A DNA stretch of 64,000 nucleotides, taken from the NCBI GenBank assembly GCA_012516935.1, contig JAAYVZ010000141.1, positions 62,001 through 126,000 of the forward strand, read 5' to 3'. This DNA is from Holophagae bacterium. GTDB taxonomy: Bacteria; Acidobacteriota; Thermoanaerobaculia; Thermoanaerobaculales; Thermoanaerobaculaceae. The notes under the pieces are model-generated. The model was not told the origin of the DNA. It saw nothing but the letters and a program-made list of their open reading frames with translations, and did not search any database. The stretch's first letter is position 1. Each line of letters begins with the position of its first letter. Positions 52,282 through 63,608 of this stretch are shown piece by piece. Made by a program: the position numbers and the translations under genes.

Positions 52282-53079
52282 TCATGATTCGGAGACGGCG
52301 GTCGGGAGCACGTCGGCCGTGGCCGCCCGTCGCAGGAACTCGGCCATCCCCGCCCTGTCGGCATCGTTGAGCTCGAAGTGCAGGATCTGCTCGAGGTAGG
52401 TTCGTACTTCCGCTATGGTGCGGCCATGGGCCTGCGCCCACCTCGTCAGCAGCTCCTCCCAATGAGCCCGGGCATGAGCGTGTGAGGCGACGAGAAGGTC
52501 GGAGGTCGTGGTCGGAGCCACCGGCGAGAGCGCCCAGACTGCGAAGACGAATGGTAACCCGGTCCAATCGTTCCACGCAGCCGCAAGGTCGAGCTCGCAC
52601 AGGCCGGTTTGCCCCGCCACCCGCATCGCCGGATCACCGATGATGACCGTAGCGTCCGCGTTCGCGAGCATGTTCGCAAGGGGAGGATCGACGGTCACCA
52701 GGTGGGGGCGAACGCCGAATTTCTCGGTCAGGAGGAGACGCGCGAGGGTCACCGCGGAACGCGAGGCGCGGTGGATCGCCAAGGTCGCGACGCGCTCGGG
52801 AGGCACCTTCGAGATGAGCAGGACGCTGGTCACCGCTCCCCGGCACGCCACCCCGAGCCCGCTGTGCACCTGCACGCCAGGCAGCGACGGGAGGCTGGCC
52901 ACCGGCACGAGCGCCGCTCCCACGGCGCCGCTTGCCAGCCTCTGGGCGCAGGTCCCGGGCTCCGCGCTCTCGAAGCGGTACGAGAACGGGGCATCGATCC
53001 CGGCCTCGAGACCGGCAAGCAGCGGGCGGGCGTTGAGGTAGGCGATACCCGCCACCCCGACCGGCTCAGGCACGGCCAC
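52282..53079 (-). CDS. mqnA: chorismate dehydratase of the futalosine menaquinone pathway
   Basis: A 265-residue periplasmic-binding-protein-like enzyme (MqnA) that dehydrates chorismate to 3-enolpyruvylbenzoate, the entry step of futalosine-type menaquinone synthesis. Family blocks: GIAYLNARPLLAGL at the N-terminus, ALVPVASLPSL, SRSAVTLARLLLTE, ATVIIGDPAM and GLPFVFAVWAL. No other mqn gene is in the window. The start may be GTG 53079 or GTG 53073, which has a better-spaced GAGAGG. It lies downstream of rho on the same strand. Confidence 0.92.
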   Translation of the reverse strand: MAVPEPVGVAGIAYLNARPLLAGLEAGIDAPFSYRFESAEPGTCAQRLASGAVGAALVPVASLPSLPGVQVHSGLGVACRGAVTSVLLISKVPPERVATLAIHRASRSAVTLARLLLTEKFGVRPHLVTVDPPLANMLANADATVIIGDPAMRVAGQTGLCELDLAAAWNDWTGLPFVFAVWALSPVAPTTTSDLLVASHAHARAHWEELLTRWAQAHGRTIAEVRTYLEQILHFELNDADRAGMAEFLRRAATADVLPTAVSES

Positions 53080-53175
53080 CTCTCACCACCCATGCAGGCT
53101 CACGCCACCAGGCAGCCGGCTGCACCGGTGGAGCTTTCTGTCCCGTTTCGCCAGGCCAGCACCGGTTCTGCGACA

Positions 53176-54561
53176 TCATCCCTGGCTCATGAGCTCGAGG
53201 AACTCCCTATTGGTGTGGGTGCGCTCGAGCCGTTCGAGAAGCAGCTCCATGCACTCGACCGTGGAGAGCGGATTGAGCACCTTGCGCAACACCCACACGC
53301 GCTTGAGCTCCCATTGCTCGAGCAGCAGCTCTTCCTTGCGGGTTCCCGACTTGTTGATATCGATGGAGGGGAAGACGCGCTTTTCGGTCAGCTTGCGGTC
53401 GAGGTGCACTTCCATGTTGCCGGTACCCTTGAACTCCTCGAAGATGACGTCGTCCATCCGCGAGCCGGTGTCGATGAGGGCGGTGCCGATGACGGTGAGC
53501 GAGCCACCCTCCTCGATGTTGCGCGCGGCGCCGAAAAAGCGCTTGGGCTTCTGCAGCGCGTTGGAGTCGACGCCGCCGGAGAGCACCTTTCCGGACGGCG
53601 GCACCACGGTGTTGTAGGCGCGTGCCAGCCGGGTGATCGAGTCGAGCAGGATAACGACATCGCGCTTGTGCTCGACCAGCCGCTTGGCCTTCTCGAGCAC
53701 CATCTCTGCCACCTGCACGTGGCGATACGCCGGCTCGTCGAAGGTCGAGGAGATGACCTCACCCTTGACCGAGCGCTGCATGTCGGTGACCTCTTCCGGG
53801 CGCTCATCGATGAGCAGCACGATGAGGATCACCTCCGGGTGGTTGGTCGTCACCGCGTTGGCGATCGCCTGCAGCATCATGGTCTTGCCGGTGCGCGGCG
53901 GGGCCACGATGAGTCCGCGTTGGCCCTTGCCGATCGGTGTCATGAGGTTCATGACCCGGCAGGTCATGTTCCCCTCGACCTCGAGGTTGATGCGCTCGAG
54001 CGGGTACAACGGCGTGAGGTTGTCGAACAGCGTCTTCTCGTGCGAGAAGTCGGGCGGCTCGAAGTTGACAGCCTCGACCTTGATGAGGGCGAAGTAGCGC
54101 TCCCCTTCCCGCGGCGGGCGGATCTGCCCCGACACGGTGTCGCCGGTGCGCAGGTTGAAGCGCCGGATCTGGGAAGGCGACACGTAGATGTCGTCCGGTC
54201 CCGGCAGGTAGTTGTACTCCGGCGCGCGCAAGAACCCATAGCCGTCGGGCAAGATCTCCAGCACGCCCTCACCGAAGATCAGGCCCTCACGCTCGGTCTG
54301 TGCTTGGAGAATCCTGAAGATGAGGTCCTGCTTGCGCATGCCGGCGGGGTTCTCGACCTCGAGCTCGCGCGCCACCTGGGTCAGGTCGCCGATAGCCATG
54401 TCCTTGAGCGTGCGCATGTCCAGACGCTGCTTGCCCTCGGTCGGCGTGGCTTCGGCCTCCAGTGTCTCCTCGTCCAGCACCACTGGTAGCCCCTCGGGGT
54501 TGGCGGCGCCACCCTTGCGACGGCCTCGACTGCGGCCTCGTTGCACCTTTTCATCTGCCAT
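53176..54561 (-). CDS. rho: transcription termination factor Rho
   Basis: A 461-residue hexameric RNA helicase. The N-terminal basic segment ([11 protein letters not shown]) precedes the RNA-binding CSD ([21 protein letters not shown]) and the ATPase core ([17 protein letters not shown] Walker [22 protein letters not shown]-loop region [18 protein letters not shown]). The C-terminal end is normal (TNREFLELM). The ATG at 54561 has GGGAGCC upstream. The engB stop codon is 1 bp before the start, so engB and rho form an operon. Confidence 0.97.
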   Translation of the reverse strand: MADEKVQRGRSRGRRKGGAANPEGLPVVLDEETLEAEATPTEGKQRLDMRTLKDMAIGDLTQVARELEVENPAGMRKQDLIFRILQAQTEREGLIFGEGVLEILPDGYGFLRAPEYNYLPGPDDIYVSPSQIRRFNLRTGDTVSGQIRPPREGERYFALIKVEAVNFEPPDFSHEKTLFDNLTPLYPLERINLEVEGNMTCRVMNLMTPIGKGQRGLIVAPPRTGKTMMLQAIANAVTTNHPEVILIVLLIDERPEEVTDMQRSVKGEVISSTFDEPAYRHVQVAEMVLEKAKRLVEHKRDVVILLDSITRLARAYNTVVPPSGKVLSGGVDSNALQKPKRFFGAARNIEEGGSLTVIGTALIDTGSRMDDVIFEEFKGTGNMEVHLDRKLTEKRVFPSIDINKSGTRKEELLLEQWELKRVWVLRKVLNPLSTVECMELLLERLERTHTNREFLELMSQG

Positions 54562-54562
54562 T

Positions 54563-55165
54563 TCAGGCTCCCTGTCCAGGATCGTTCGTATTCTCCAGAG
54601 TCGTGAGGATGGCCGTCAAGAGCGGACGACAGCCGCTGGCGGTCGTAGCTGAAACCGCGAGCGGCGCCGACTCGAGCTCGAGGTCGCGCTGGATCCGTCG
54701 CCCCGCCTCAGCCAACGCCCCACGCGCCATCTTGTCGGCTTTCGTGAGCACCATCAAGAGCGGTTTGGCGGCTTGGCGTACGAAGCCCACCAGGTCGGCA
54801 TCGAGCGGCGAGGTGGGGATGCGGGGATCGACCAACCCCACCACCAGTCGCAGCCGCCGCTCCTCCTGCAGGTAGGCGGATACCTGTGCACCCCACTGCC
54901 GCCGCTGGGTCATCGAGGTCCGGGCGAAGCCGTACCCCGGGAGGTCGACGAAAAAATAGCGGCCGTTCACGAGGTAGTAGTTGATCGTTCTCGTCTTCCC
55001 CGGCTGTTTCGATACACCTGCCAGGTTCGTTCCCAGCAGCGCGTTGAGCAGGCTGGATTTGCCGACGTTCGAGCGCCCGGCGAAGGCGACCTGGGGCAAG
55101 GCCTCGCCGGGGCCCTTGCGGAAATCCGCCACCGTGGCGCGCAGTGTGACGCTGTCGACTCGCAT
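54563..55165 (-). CDS. engB: ribosome biogenesis GTP-binding protein YsxC/EngB
   Basis: A 200-residue GTPase needed for 50S subunit maturation. G1 is [17 protein letters not shown]2 [11 protein letters not shown]3 DLPGYGFA, and G4 TKADK. In many homologues the segment after G3 reads LIDARHGPTELD; here [11 protein letters not shown]. It lies 4 bp after the lon stop on the same strand and 1 bp before rho, so lon-engB-rho is probably one unit. The lon-engB order is widespread. Confidence 0.94.
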   Translation of the reverse strand: MRVDSVTLRATVADFRKGPGEALPQVAFAGRSNVGKSSLLNALLGTNLAGVSKQPGKTRTINYYLVNGRYFFVDLPGYGFARTSMTQRRQWGAQVSAYLQEERRLRLVVGLVDPRIPTSPLDADLVGFVRQAAKPLLMVLTKADKMARGALAEAGRRIQRDLELESAPLAVSATTASGCRPLLTAILTTLENTNDPGQGA

Positions 55166-55169
55166 ACCT

Positions 55170-57569
55170 TCACTGGTGCGAAAGCGACGCCGGGGTTTTG
55201 CCGACCGCCTCGTCGGTACTGACCGCTTGGAGCGTCGGCAGCGCCCCGGTGAGGGCTAGGGCGACGACCTCGTCCATCTCCTTGACGAAGTGAAACTGCA
55301 TCACCGACCGTACCTCCTCGGGGATGTCCTCGAGGTCCTTCTCGTTCTCCACCGGCAGGATGACCTCACGCAGGCCGGCACGGAACGCCGCCAGCACCTT
55401 GTCCTTGATCCCCCCGACCGGCAGCACCTTCCCACGCAGCGTGATCTCGCCCGTCATGGCGATGTCCTGCCGGACCGGTACGCCGGCCACCGCAGAAAGC
55501 AAGGCGATGCCCATCGTGATCCCGGCCGACGGCCCGTCCTTGGGGATAGCACCCTCCGGTACGTGGACGTGGATGTCGCGGGTGTCGAAGAAATCGGCTG
55601 GGAGCGAGAGATGGGGCGAGCGCGCCCGCACATACGAGAGCGCGGCGCGCGCCGACTCCTGCATGACCTCGCCGAGCTGCCCGGTGAGGGTCAACGCTCC
55701 CTTGCCGCGCATCAGCCCCACCTCGGTCGAGAGCAGCTCCCCTCCCACCTCGGTCCAGGCGAGCCCGGTGGCGACGCCGACCTCGGCCTGCTCGCTGGCC
55801 CGGACCAGGCGATACCGGGGTTTGCCGAGCAGCTCCCGCACCTTCTCCGGCGTCACCGTGATCGCCGCCCCAGCGGGCGTCGCCTGCTTGAGGACCTCGC
55901 GCGCCAGCTTACGACAGCACGACGAGATCTCCCGCTCGAGGTTGCGCACCCCCGCCTCACGGGTGTAGCGCTCAACCAGAAGCGTGATGGCGTCGTCCGA
56001 GAACTCGACCGCGAAATTCGCCAGACCCTGCTGCTCGACCTGCTTGCGAACCAGGAACTGCTTGGCGATCTGGAGCTTCTCGTAGTGCGTGTAGCCCGAG
56101 AGCTGGATCGTCTCCATGCGATCCTGAAGCGCCGGTGGGATGGTGTGCGTGACGTTGGCGGTGGCGATGAAGAACACCCGGGAGAGGTCGTACTCGACGT
56201 CGAGATAATGGTCGACGAAGGTATGGTTCTGCTCGGGGTCCAATACCTCGAGCAGCGCCGCCGCTGGGTCGCCCCGGAAGTCCGACGCCAGCTTGTCGAC
56301 CTCGTCGAGCAGGAAGACCGGGTTGGTGGTGCCGGCCTTCTTCATCATCTGGATGATCTGACCGGGGAACGCGCCGATGTACGTGCGGCGGTGCCCACGG
56401 ATCTCCGCCTCATCCCGCACCCCTCCGAGCGAGAGGCGCACGAACTTCCGGCCGGTGGCGCGGGCGATGGACTTGGCGAGCGACGTCTTGCCGACCCCGG
56501 GTGGGCCGACGAAGCAGAGGATCGAGCCCTTGGGCTTGCGCACGAGCTGTCGCACGGCCAGGAACTCGAGGATCCGCTCCTTGACCTTGGTCAGACCGTA
56601 GTGGTCCTCGTCGAGCACCTCCTCCGCCCGTGTAACGTCACGATGCTCCTTGCTGGATTTCTTCCACGGCACGGACAGCAGCCAGTCGAGGTAGTTGCGG
56701 GAGACCGTCGCCTCGGCCGACATCGGGGCCATCGACTCCAGACGCTTGAGCTCCCCCAGCGCCTTCTCCTTGGCTTCCTTGGGCATGCCGGCGGTCTCGA
56801 TCCGTCTGGCGAGCTCCTCGAGCTCCTCCTTGGTGTCGGTGCGGCCCAGCTCCTCGTTGATCGCCTTGATCTTCTCCGACAGGTAGTACTCCCGCTGCGC
56901 CTTCTCCATCTGTTTCTTGACCTTGGCGTTGAGACGGCGGTCGATGTTGAGCTTCTCGATCTCGACGTCGAGAAGGTCGTTGAGGCGCTGCAGCCGCTCG
57001 AGCGGGTTGACCATCTCGAGCAGCCCCTGTTTGTCGGGCGTCGGGATCGGCAGCGCCGCTGCCAGAGCGTCGGAGAACGCCTCCGGATCCTCGGTTTGGA
57101 GCTCGGCGAGCACGGCGTCAGCACCGATCTGCTGCGACACACGTGCGTACTGTTGGAAGAGGTTGGTGAGCACCGACAGGTACCGACCCAGGCGCTGGTC
57201 GCCGACGTGCGGTGCTGCCAGCACCTCCACGTGCGCCTCGTAGCCGGCGCCTTCGCGCTGGTACAGGCGCTGCCAGCGCCCGCGGATCATACCTTCGACC
57301 CCGACCTTGATGGTGCCGTTGGGAAACGTCACGTGCTGCAGGATCGAGGCGATCACGCCGCACTCGAAGACATCGGCGGCGCCGGGTTCGTCTTGTTGCG
57401 GGTCCTTCTGGGTCACGAGGAAGATCTGCTTGCCCGGCTCCTCGAGTGCCCGCCGCAGGGCGGCGACGGAGGCGGGACGTCCCACCACAAACGCCGACTT
57501 CATGCGTGGGAACACCACCATGTCGCGCAAGGGCACGACCGGTAAGATACGGATTTCGGGACTAGGCAT
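55170..57569 (-). CDS. lon: ATP-dependent protease Lon
   Basis: A 799-residue LonA protease. The N-terminal substrate-binding domain (about 5-200), AAA+ module with [15 protein letters not shown] (Walker A), and the C-terminal peptidase with catalytic Ser in [12 protein letters not shown] and Lys in [14 protein letters not shown]. Length and motifs are standard. The ATG at 57569 follows GGAGCC. It is the third protease gene of the tig-clpP-clpX-lon run, a common order in many phyla. Confidence 0.98.
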   Translation of the reverse strand: MPSPEIRILPVVPLRDMVVFPRMKSAFVVGRPASVAALRRALEEPGKQIFLVTQKDPQQDEPGAADVFECGVIASILQHVTFPNGTIKVGVEGMIRGRWQRLYQREGAGYEAHVEVLAAPHVGDQRLGRYLSVLTNLFQQYARVSQQIGADAVLAELQTEDPEAFSDALAAALPIPTPDKQGLLEMVNPLERLQRLNDLLDVEIEKLNIDRRLNAKVKKQMEKAQREYYLSEKIKAINEELGRTDTKEELEELARRIETAGMPKEAKEKALGELKRLESMAPMSAEATVSRNYLDWLLSVPWKKSSKEHRDVTRAEEVLDEDHYGLTKVKERILEFLAVRQLVRKPKGSILCFVGPPGVGKTSLAKSIARATGRKFVRLSLGGVRDEAEIRGHRRTYIGAFPGQIIQMMKKAGTTNPVFLLDEVDKLASDFRGDPAAALLEVLDPEQNHTFVDHYLDVEYDLSRVFFIATANVTHTIPPALQDRMETIQLSGYTHYEKLQIAKQFLVRKQVEQQGLANFAVEFSDDAITLLVERYTREAGVRNLEREISSCCRKLAREVLKQATPAGAAITVTPEKVRELLGKPRYRLVRASEQAEVGVATGLAWTEVGGELLSTEVGLMRGKGALTLTGQLGEVMQESARAALSYVRARSPHLSLPADFFDTRDIHVHVPEGAIPKDGPSAGITMGIALLSAVAGVPVRQDIAMTGEITLRGKVLPVGGIKDKVLAAFRAGLREVILPVENEKDLEDIPEEVRSVMQFHFVKEMDEVVALALTGALPTLQAVSTDEAVGKTPASLSHQ

Positions 57570-57626
57570 GCCAGGCTCCAGAATCGAGAACTGCCAAGGG
57601 GAGAACCAGCCGTATAGGGTGGTGTC

Positions 57627-58871
<1,245 letters not shown>

Positions 58872-58927
58872 GTCCCACGTCCCAGGCTCATTCTACACCC
58901 CGACAGCGCAACGCACGGTCGGCACCG

Positions 58928-59512
58928 CTATTCCCGGCGATCGATGATCTTGTCGACCAAACCGTAGACGAGCGCATCCTTTGCCTCGAGGATGAAGTCG
59001 CGCTCGGTGTCGGCGTTGATCTTCTCGAGGGTCTGACCGCTGTGACGCGCGAGGATCTCGTTGAGCCGCGCTCGCAACCGCAAGATGTCGCGGGCGTGGA
59101 TGTCGATGTCGGTGGCCTGGCCCCCCAGCCCGAACGCCAGCGGTTGGTGGATGAGCACCCGAGAGTGCGGCAGGGCGTACCGCTTGCCCTTGGCGCCTCC
59201 GGCCAGCAGCACCGCCGCCATCGAGGCGGCCATCCCCATGCAGATCGTCATGACGTCCGGCTTGACGTACTGCATGGTGTCGTAGATCGCCAAGCCGGCC
59301 GAGATCGAGCCGCCGGGGGAGTTGACGTACAGCACGATGTCCCGCTCGGGGTTCTCGGCCTCGAGAAACAGCATCTGGGCGATCACCACCGAGGCGATGT
59401 GGTCGTCGATCGGTTCGCCGAGAAAGATGACGTTGTCCTTGAGGAGGCGCGAGAAGATGTCGAACGCCCGTTCTCCGCGCCCGGTCTGCTCGATCACCAT
59501 CGGAATCAGCAT
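58928..59512 (-). CDS. clpP: ATP-dependent Clp protease proteolytic subunit
   Basis: A 194-residue serine peptidase. Catalytic Ser in [14 protein letters not shown], catalytic His in [12 protein letters not shown], and Asp in the NADTERDF region; the N-terminal [19 protein letters not shown] and [10 protein letters not shown] are typical. The ATG at 59512 is preferred (GGGAG 7 nt upstream); a GTG at 59518 overlaps the tig stop by 4 bp and is also possible. It is part of the tig-clpP-clpX operon. Confidence 0.97.
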   Translation of the reverse strand: MLIPMVIEQTGRGERAFDIFSRLLKDNVIFLGEPIDDHIASVVIAQMLFLEAENPERDIVLYVNSPGGSISAGLAIYDTMQYVKPDVMTICMGMAASMAAVLLAGGAKGKRYALPHSRVLIHQPLAFGLGGQATDIDIHARDILRLRARLNEILARHSGQTLEKINADTERDFILEAKDALVYGLVDKIIDRRE

Positions 59513-59514
59513 GC

Positions 59515-60795
59515 TCACGCTCCCTCGGGCTCGCCGAACGGCCGCAGCACCTGCTCCACGGCCTTCTCCCGCCGCATGATCGCCGTCACCCGTCCGAGCC
59601 CACCCGACTTCGACAGGTTACCCCGAAGCTCGGCGAACGGCACGCCCATGCGGGCAGCCTGGCGCTGGACCTCCCGGTTCACCTCGGCGTCGCTCACGGT
59701 CAGGCCCTGTGCCTCGGCCAGCGCATCGAGCAGCAGCTCGGCCCGCATCCGGGTCTCGACGCGTCCTCGCATCTCCTCCCGCACCTGGTTCCAGTCCAAC
59801 GCCGCTTTCTCCGGGTCGATGCCGCGCTGTGCCAGCGTGTGGGCGAAGTCGAGCACCTCCTTGCGGGTCTCCTCGTCGACCGGGGTCTCGGGCAGGTCCA
59901 GCACCCGCCCCTGCGCAAGGTGCGCCAGCAACGCCTGTCGCCACTGCTCGTGCCGGGCGCGCAGCTTTTCGAGCCGGAGGTCGGCCTCGACCCGCTCGCG
60001 CAGCGCCACCAGGCCGCCCTCGAGACCGAGCGAGGTCGCGAGATCGTCGTCGAGCTCGGGTAACCGCTTGCGGCGCACGCTCTTGATCACCACGCGGTAG
60101 CTCACCACGACGCGGCGCGACGCCTCGCCCTCGCCCTCGTCGACCTCGCGCTCGGCGCGCACTTCTTCTCCGGGCTTGTGGCCGCGAACGGCCGCCTCGA
60201 GCTCGGGAAAGACCTCCCCGGCGCCGAGCACGAACAGTGACCGCTCGTCGTGGAACGACTCGTGCTCGCCGCCCGGAAAGCTACCCCAGACCTCCGCCTC
60301 GACCAGCATCCCCTCCTCGACGACCACGTCCTCCAACGGCTCCCAGGTGGCCTGCCGGTCGCGCAGCACCGCGAGCGCCCGGTCGATTTCCTCTGCAGTG
60401 GGAGCGAGGTCGAACGGCGGAGGAACGAAGCCATCGAGAGCCGGCAGCTCGACCTCGGGGTAGACCTCGAACTCACCCGAGAACTCGAGCGAACCGTCGT
60501 CTTTCCAGGTCACCTCACGCACACCGAAAGGCGTGGCAGGGCGCAGCTTCTCGCTCTCGCGCACCGCCTGCCAGGTTTGACGCAGCAGGTGCTCCTCGGT
60601 CTCCTGTCGGATGTCGTCGGCGTAGCGGCGTTCGACCATGGTACGGGGGGCTTTGCCACGGCGGAAACCGGGCACGACCGCCTTGCGCATTACGGTAGCG
60701 AGGATGTGCGCACGCTCTTCACGTACCTGATCAGGAGCTATCGTGGAGTTGACCACGACCCGGCAGGGAGAAGGACGCTCAATCGTATAGGCCAT
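59515..60795 (-). CDS. tig: trigger factor
   Basis: A 426-residue ribosome-associated chaperone and peptidyl-prolyl isomerase. The ribosome-binding signature is PGFRRGKAP in the N-terminal domain, a degenerate FKBP-like PPIase domain sits at about 150-235, and a long helical C-terminal domain follows. The ATG at 60795 has GGAGCC upstream. The 3' end of tRNA-Leu is only 12 bp upstream on the same strand, so the 5' end of this mRNA may be made by tRNA processing. Confidence 0.94.
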   Translation of the reverse strand: MAYTIERPSPCRVVVNSTIAPDQVREERAHILATVMRKAVVPGFRRGKAPRTMVERRYADDIRQETEEHLLRQTWQAVRESEKLRPATPFGVREVTWKDDGSLEFSGEFEVYPEVELPALDGFVPPPFDLAPTAEEIDRALAVLRDRQATWEPLEDVVVEEGMLVEAEVWGSFPGGEHESFHDERSLFVLGAGEVFPELEAAVRGHKPGEEVRAEREVDEGEGEASRRVVVSYRVVIKSVRRKRLPELDDDLATSLGLEGGLVALRERVEADLRLEKLRARHEQWRQALLAHLAQGRVLDLPETPVDEETRKEVLDFAHTLAQRGIDPEKAALDWNQVREEMRGRVETRMRAELLLDALAEAQGLTVSDAEVNREVQRQAARMGVPFAELRGNLSKSGGLGRVTAIMRREKAVEQVLRPFGEPEGA

Positions 60796-60807
60796 ATGGG
60801 CTCCAGT

Positions 60808-60892
60808 TGGTGCGAAAGGGGGGACTCGAACCCCCATGGGTTGCCCCACGAGATCCTAAGTCTCGCGCGTCTACCAGTTCCGCCACTTTCGC
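60808..60892 (-). tRNA. tRNA-Leu (anticodon TAG)
   Basis: A class II tRNA with acceptor stem GCGAAAG/CTTTCGC, anticodon stem CGAGA/TCTCG with loop CTTAGGA giving anticodon TAG, a long variable arm (TGGGGCAACCCA), T-arm GGGGG-TTCGAGT-CCCCC, and encoded CCA (60808-60810). It reads CUA-type leucine codons. It lies 13 bp after tRNA-Lys and 12 bp before tig. Confidence 0.95.
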
Positions 60893-60905
60893 AAGGACAC
60901 GGAAT

Positions 60906-60981
60906 TGGTGAGCCGCCAAGGAATCGAACCTTGAACCTAGGGATTAAGAGTCCCTTGCTCTGCCAATTGAGCTAGCGGCCC
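60906..60981 (-). tRNA. tRNA-Lys (anticodon CTT)
   Basis: A 76-nt tRNA with encoded CCA (60906-60908). Acceptor GGGCCGC/GCGGCTC (one G-U pair), anticodon stem AGGGA/TCCCT with loop CTCTTAA giving CTT, and a T-loop TTCGATT. It reads AAG. Its 5' half also encodes the last residues and stop codon of the upstream glycosyltransferase frame. Confidence 0.95.
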
Positions 60982-61968
60982 ACCGCCTCGAGAGATCATA
61001 GCTTCCCGTTGTGAGACGTGCAAGTCCTCGCCGCCGACAGCCATCTGTGCCGCCCAGGCGACGCGCTGCGGGCACATCGCGGCGAGCCCTGCCGGTCCGG
61101 CCCCGATGAGCGTCCGGACCCTGCCCGCCGCTCCGGTCCTGGCAGGATCCGTAGGTCCATGCAGCACCACCGTGGGGCAACCCACCGCGGCTGCCAGGTG
61201 GGTGAGGCCGGAGTCGTTACCCACTGCGACGTTGCTCGCGTGCAGCAGCCCGGCGATCAGATCGAGCCCCCAGCAGGTCGGCACCGCCGTACCTTCGCAG
61301 CGGGCAGCGACGCTCTCGAGCAGGGGCTCCTCGCCTGGGCCCCCGAGGACCAGCACGGCCCATCCCGCTCTCCGCAACGCTCGGCCGACCGCGGCGAAGC
61401 GCTCGGCCGGATAGCGCTTGGCGGGAAGGTGCCGTGCCCCGGGACAGAGCACCACCCCGCCCTGCCCCCCGGTGAGCTCGCTCAGGGCCTGCTTCCCGGC
61501 CCGCCGGCACGCAGCGCTGAGCGGGAGGTCTCCCGCCTCGTCGGCAACCGGAGGCAGCCCGAGCAGCGCCAGCGCACCGTCCAGGTCGTGGCGCTGGTGG
61601 TGGCGGCGACAGACCGGGAAGGTCTCGAGCCCGAGCCAACCAGCGCCGCGACCCGCGCTCGCCAATCGCCGGACCGCGGACGTCGCTGCCAGGAGCAGCT
61701 TCGCGCGCGTGCTGTGACGGGCGGTAAGGGCCACCTCGAACGACGCACCGATCGTGCGGCGGGCCCAGGTCCAGCCGGCGCCCGGCGGGCGCGCCACCAC
61801 CCCGACACCGAAGCCACGGCCGAGGGGGAGATGAGCCTCCGGCAGCAGGAGCGTCGTTTCGCCTTCGCGGTTGGCACGCACCATCGCCCGCAACGCCGGC
61901 AGCGCGTGCACCAGGTCACCCAGCCAGTTGGGTAGGTCGATGAGCAGACGAGTCGGCAGGCGTCCCAC
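60937..61968 (-). CDS. glycosyltransferase family 9 (heptosyltransferase-like)
   Basis: A 343-residue GT-B enzyme resembling ADP-heptose:LPS heptosyltransferases (WaaC/WaaF). Near the start is [22 protein letters not shown], and in the C-terminal domain the nucleotide-sugar motif [16 protein letters not shown] and [12 protein letters not shown]. It should add a heptose-like sugar to lipid A-core. I chose the GTG at 61968, 7 bp after the preceding gene's stop. No stop occurs before the tRNA-Lys gene: the frame runs 45 bp into it and ends at the TAG in the anticodon arm, so the last 15 or so residues ([13 protein letters not shown]) are tRNA-encoded. Confidence 0.88.
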   Translation of the reverse strand: MGRLPTRLLIDLPNWLGDLVHALPALRAMVRANREGETTLLLPEAHLPLGRGFGVGVVARPPGAGWTWARRTIGASFEVALTARHSTRAKLLLAATSAVRRLASAGRGAGWLGLETFPVCRRHHQRHDLDGALALLGLPPVADEAGDLPLSAACRRAGKQALSELTGGQGGVVLCPGARHLPAKRYPAERFAAVGRALRRAGWAVLVLGGPGEEPLLESVAARCEGTAVPTCWGLDLIAGLLHASNVAVGNDSGLTHLAAAVGCPTVVLHGPTDPARTGAAGRVRTLIGAGPAGLAAMCPQRVAWAAQMAVGGEDLHVSQREAMISRGGGPLAQLAEQGTLNP

Positions 61969-61975
61969 GCTGGTT

Positions 61976-62740
61976 TTACGGACGGCGTTGGCCGGTCGTC
62001 GCGGCCTCCCAGGCGAGCATCCACTTGAGCCACGCTCCCCATGCTGCCAGCGCCGCGACCGCCATCCCCGGCCAGCCATCGAGACAGCCCAGCCGCAGCA
62101 CGATCCCCCGCAACAGCCGCCATCCCGCGTGCGCGAACGCCCGGCCCGGCGTCGCCATGCACCCAGCCGCCGCCAGGTCCGCGGCACCGCGGCGTGCGTA
62201 GTCCTCGAGCTTGGGAAGGTACTGCGCCAGAGAACGCAGGGTGTGGTGCTCGAGCGCACCATGCAGCCTCCCGATCGAGGCTGCCTCGACCGCGCCATGT
62301 ACCGCCCGCAAGGTGAAGCTCGCCCGACCACGGCGGAGCAGCCGCACGATCCGGTCGCCCGCCCAGTCGCCCCAGCACAGCCTCCGACCGAAAGCGAAGT
62401 TGTGGCGCGCGACGGAGAACGCGTCTTCGGTGGCAGTGGGCAGACAGGTGCTGATCTCGGCCCGTAGGGAGGGTGTCACGCGCTCGTCGGCATCGAGCAC
62501 CAGCACCCAACTGGAGGTGCATTGCGCAAGCCCCCAGTTGCACTGGGCAGCGCTGGACTCGAACCGATGCTCGAGCACCCTGGCTCCGGCCGCCCGCGCG
62601 ATCTCCGGGGTTCGGTCGGCCGAGCGTGGGTCGACCACGACGACAACCTCTTCGGCCCATGCCGCGACGCTGGCCAGCGCCCCCGGCAGCATCGACGCCT
62701 CGTCGCGGGCGGTCACCAGAACACCCAGCAGGCTGCTCAC
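61976..62740 (-). CDS. glycosyltransferase family 2, WaaE-like
   Basis: A 254-residue GT-A enzyme. LVTARDEASMLPGALASV opens the nucleotide-binding fold, VVVDPRSADRTPEIAR is the variant of the usual VVDSGSTDGT motif, and WVLVLDADERVTPSL is the DxD-type block, close to WaaE/KdtX LPS-core glucosyltransferases. The C-terminal part has hydrophobic helices that may associate with the membrane. It starts at GTG 62740, overlapping the YmdB-type gene stop by 4 bp, and ends 7 bp before the GT9 start, so the three genes form an operon. Confidence 0.9.
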   Translation of the reverse strand: MSSLLGVLVTARDEASMLPGALASVAAWAEEVVVVVDPRSADRTPEIARAAGARVLEHRFESSAAQCNWGLAQCTSSWVLVLDADERVTPSLRAEISTCLPTATEDAFSVARHNFAFGRRLCWGDWAGDRIVRLLRRGRASFTLRAVHGAVEAASIGRLHGALEHHTLRSLAQYLPKLEDYARRGAADLAAAGCMATPGRAFAHAGWRLLRGIVLRLGCLDGWPGMAVAALAAWGAWLKWMLAWEAATTGQRRP

Positions 62741-63531
62741 TGACCGTGTCCTCCCTCCCGCCGCACCCGCTCGATGCGCAGGGCCAACCCACTCTGCTCA
62801 TCTACGTCAACGACCACGCCGCACAGTGCCCCGCCGCCCGTCGCGGTTTCGAACGCCCGCGGCGTGGCGTACAGGAAACGCTCCAGGATCGGCCGTGGCT
62901 TGAAGCCGATGATCCCCTCGTAGGCGCCGGTCATCCCCACGTCCGTGATCGCCGCCGTCCCCTTCGGCAGCACCCGCTCGTCGGCGGTGGGTACGTGCGT
63001 GTGGGTCCCGAGCACGGCGCTGACGCGCCCGTCGAGGTACCAGGCCAAGGCCTGTTTTTCCGACGTCGCCTCGGCATGCATATCCACCACGACCACCCGG
63101 TTGGGGGCTCCGAGCTCTGCCAGAAGACGGTCGGCGACGCGGAACGGGCACTCGATCGGGGACATGAAGGTCAGCCCCTGGAGATTGATCACCGTCACGG
63201 GCACCCCCTTGGCGGTCGGCACCGTGACCATACCCCGCCCGGGGTTGCCGGCCGGATAGTTGGCAGGGCGCAGCAAACGCGGCTCGGTATCCAACAACGG
63301 CAAGGTCTCCCGCTTGTCCCAGACGTGATTACCCGTGGTGAAGACGTCCACCGGCAGGCGCCGGAGCTCACTCCACACCGTGTCGGTCACACCAAACCCG
63401 CCGGCGGCGTTCTCGACGTTCACCACCGTCAAGTCCGCCACAACCTCCCCCTGCAGGCGGCGCAGGTGCTCGGACAGCGCCTGCCGGCCCACCTTGCCCA
63501 CGACATCGCCGACGAACAGAATTCGAAGCAT
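62737..63531 (-). CDS. YmdB-family metallophosphoesterase
   Basis: A 264-residue dinuclear-metal phosphodiesterase; Bacillus YmdB hydrolyses 2',3'-cyclic nucleotides. Motifs: MLRILFVGDVVGKVGRQAL, VNVENAAGGFG, TTGNHVWDKRE, VVVDMHAEATSEKQAL and LGTHTHVPTADERVLP. All metal ligands appear intact. The ATG at 63531 has GGAGGGCGAGC upstream, and TATGCT (63556-63561) may be the -10. It heads an operon with two LPS glycosyltransferases, with no obvious functional link. Confidence 0.92.
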   Translation of the reverse strand: MLRILFVGDVVGKVGRQALSEHLRRLQGEVVADLTVVNVENAAGGFGVTDTVWSELRRLPVDVFTTGNHVWDKRETLPLLDTEPRLLRPANYPAGNPGRGMVTVPTAKGVPVTVINLQGLTFMSPIECPFRVADRLLAELGAPNRVVVVDMHAEATSEKQALAWYLDGRVSAVLGTHTHVPTADERVLPKGTAAITDVGMTGAYEGIIGFKPRPILERFLYATPRAFETATGGGALCGVVVDVDEQSGLALRIERVRREGGHGQ

Positions 63532-63608
63532 GCTCGCCCTCCGGGATCGGAAAGCATACACCGTTGCCGCCTACGCCCCCACCGAGCGGCGGGGAACTCA
63601 CAACGGGA

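Noticed and set aside
53105-53131. Terminator hairpin after rho
   Set aside because: The inverted repeat (CCACC..GGTGG with GGCAGC/GCTGC) has mismatches and no U-tract on the minus strand, and mqnA follows on the same strand.
55290-57545. Long plus-strand frame (751 codons) opposite lon
   Set aside because: Complete overlap with lon, whose catalytic motifs are intact; a composition shadow.
60937-60981. Treating the tRNA-encoded tail as proof that the glycosyltransferase call is false
   Set aside because: The GT9 domain itself is complete and motif-rich well before the tRNA, so the gene is real; only the tail is odd.
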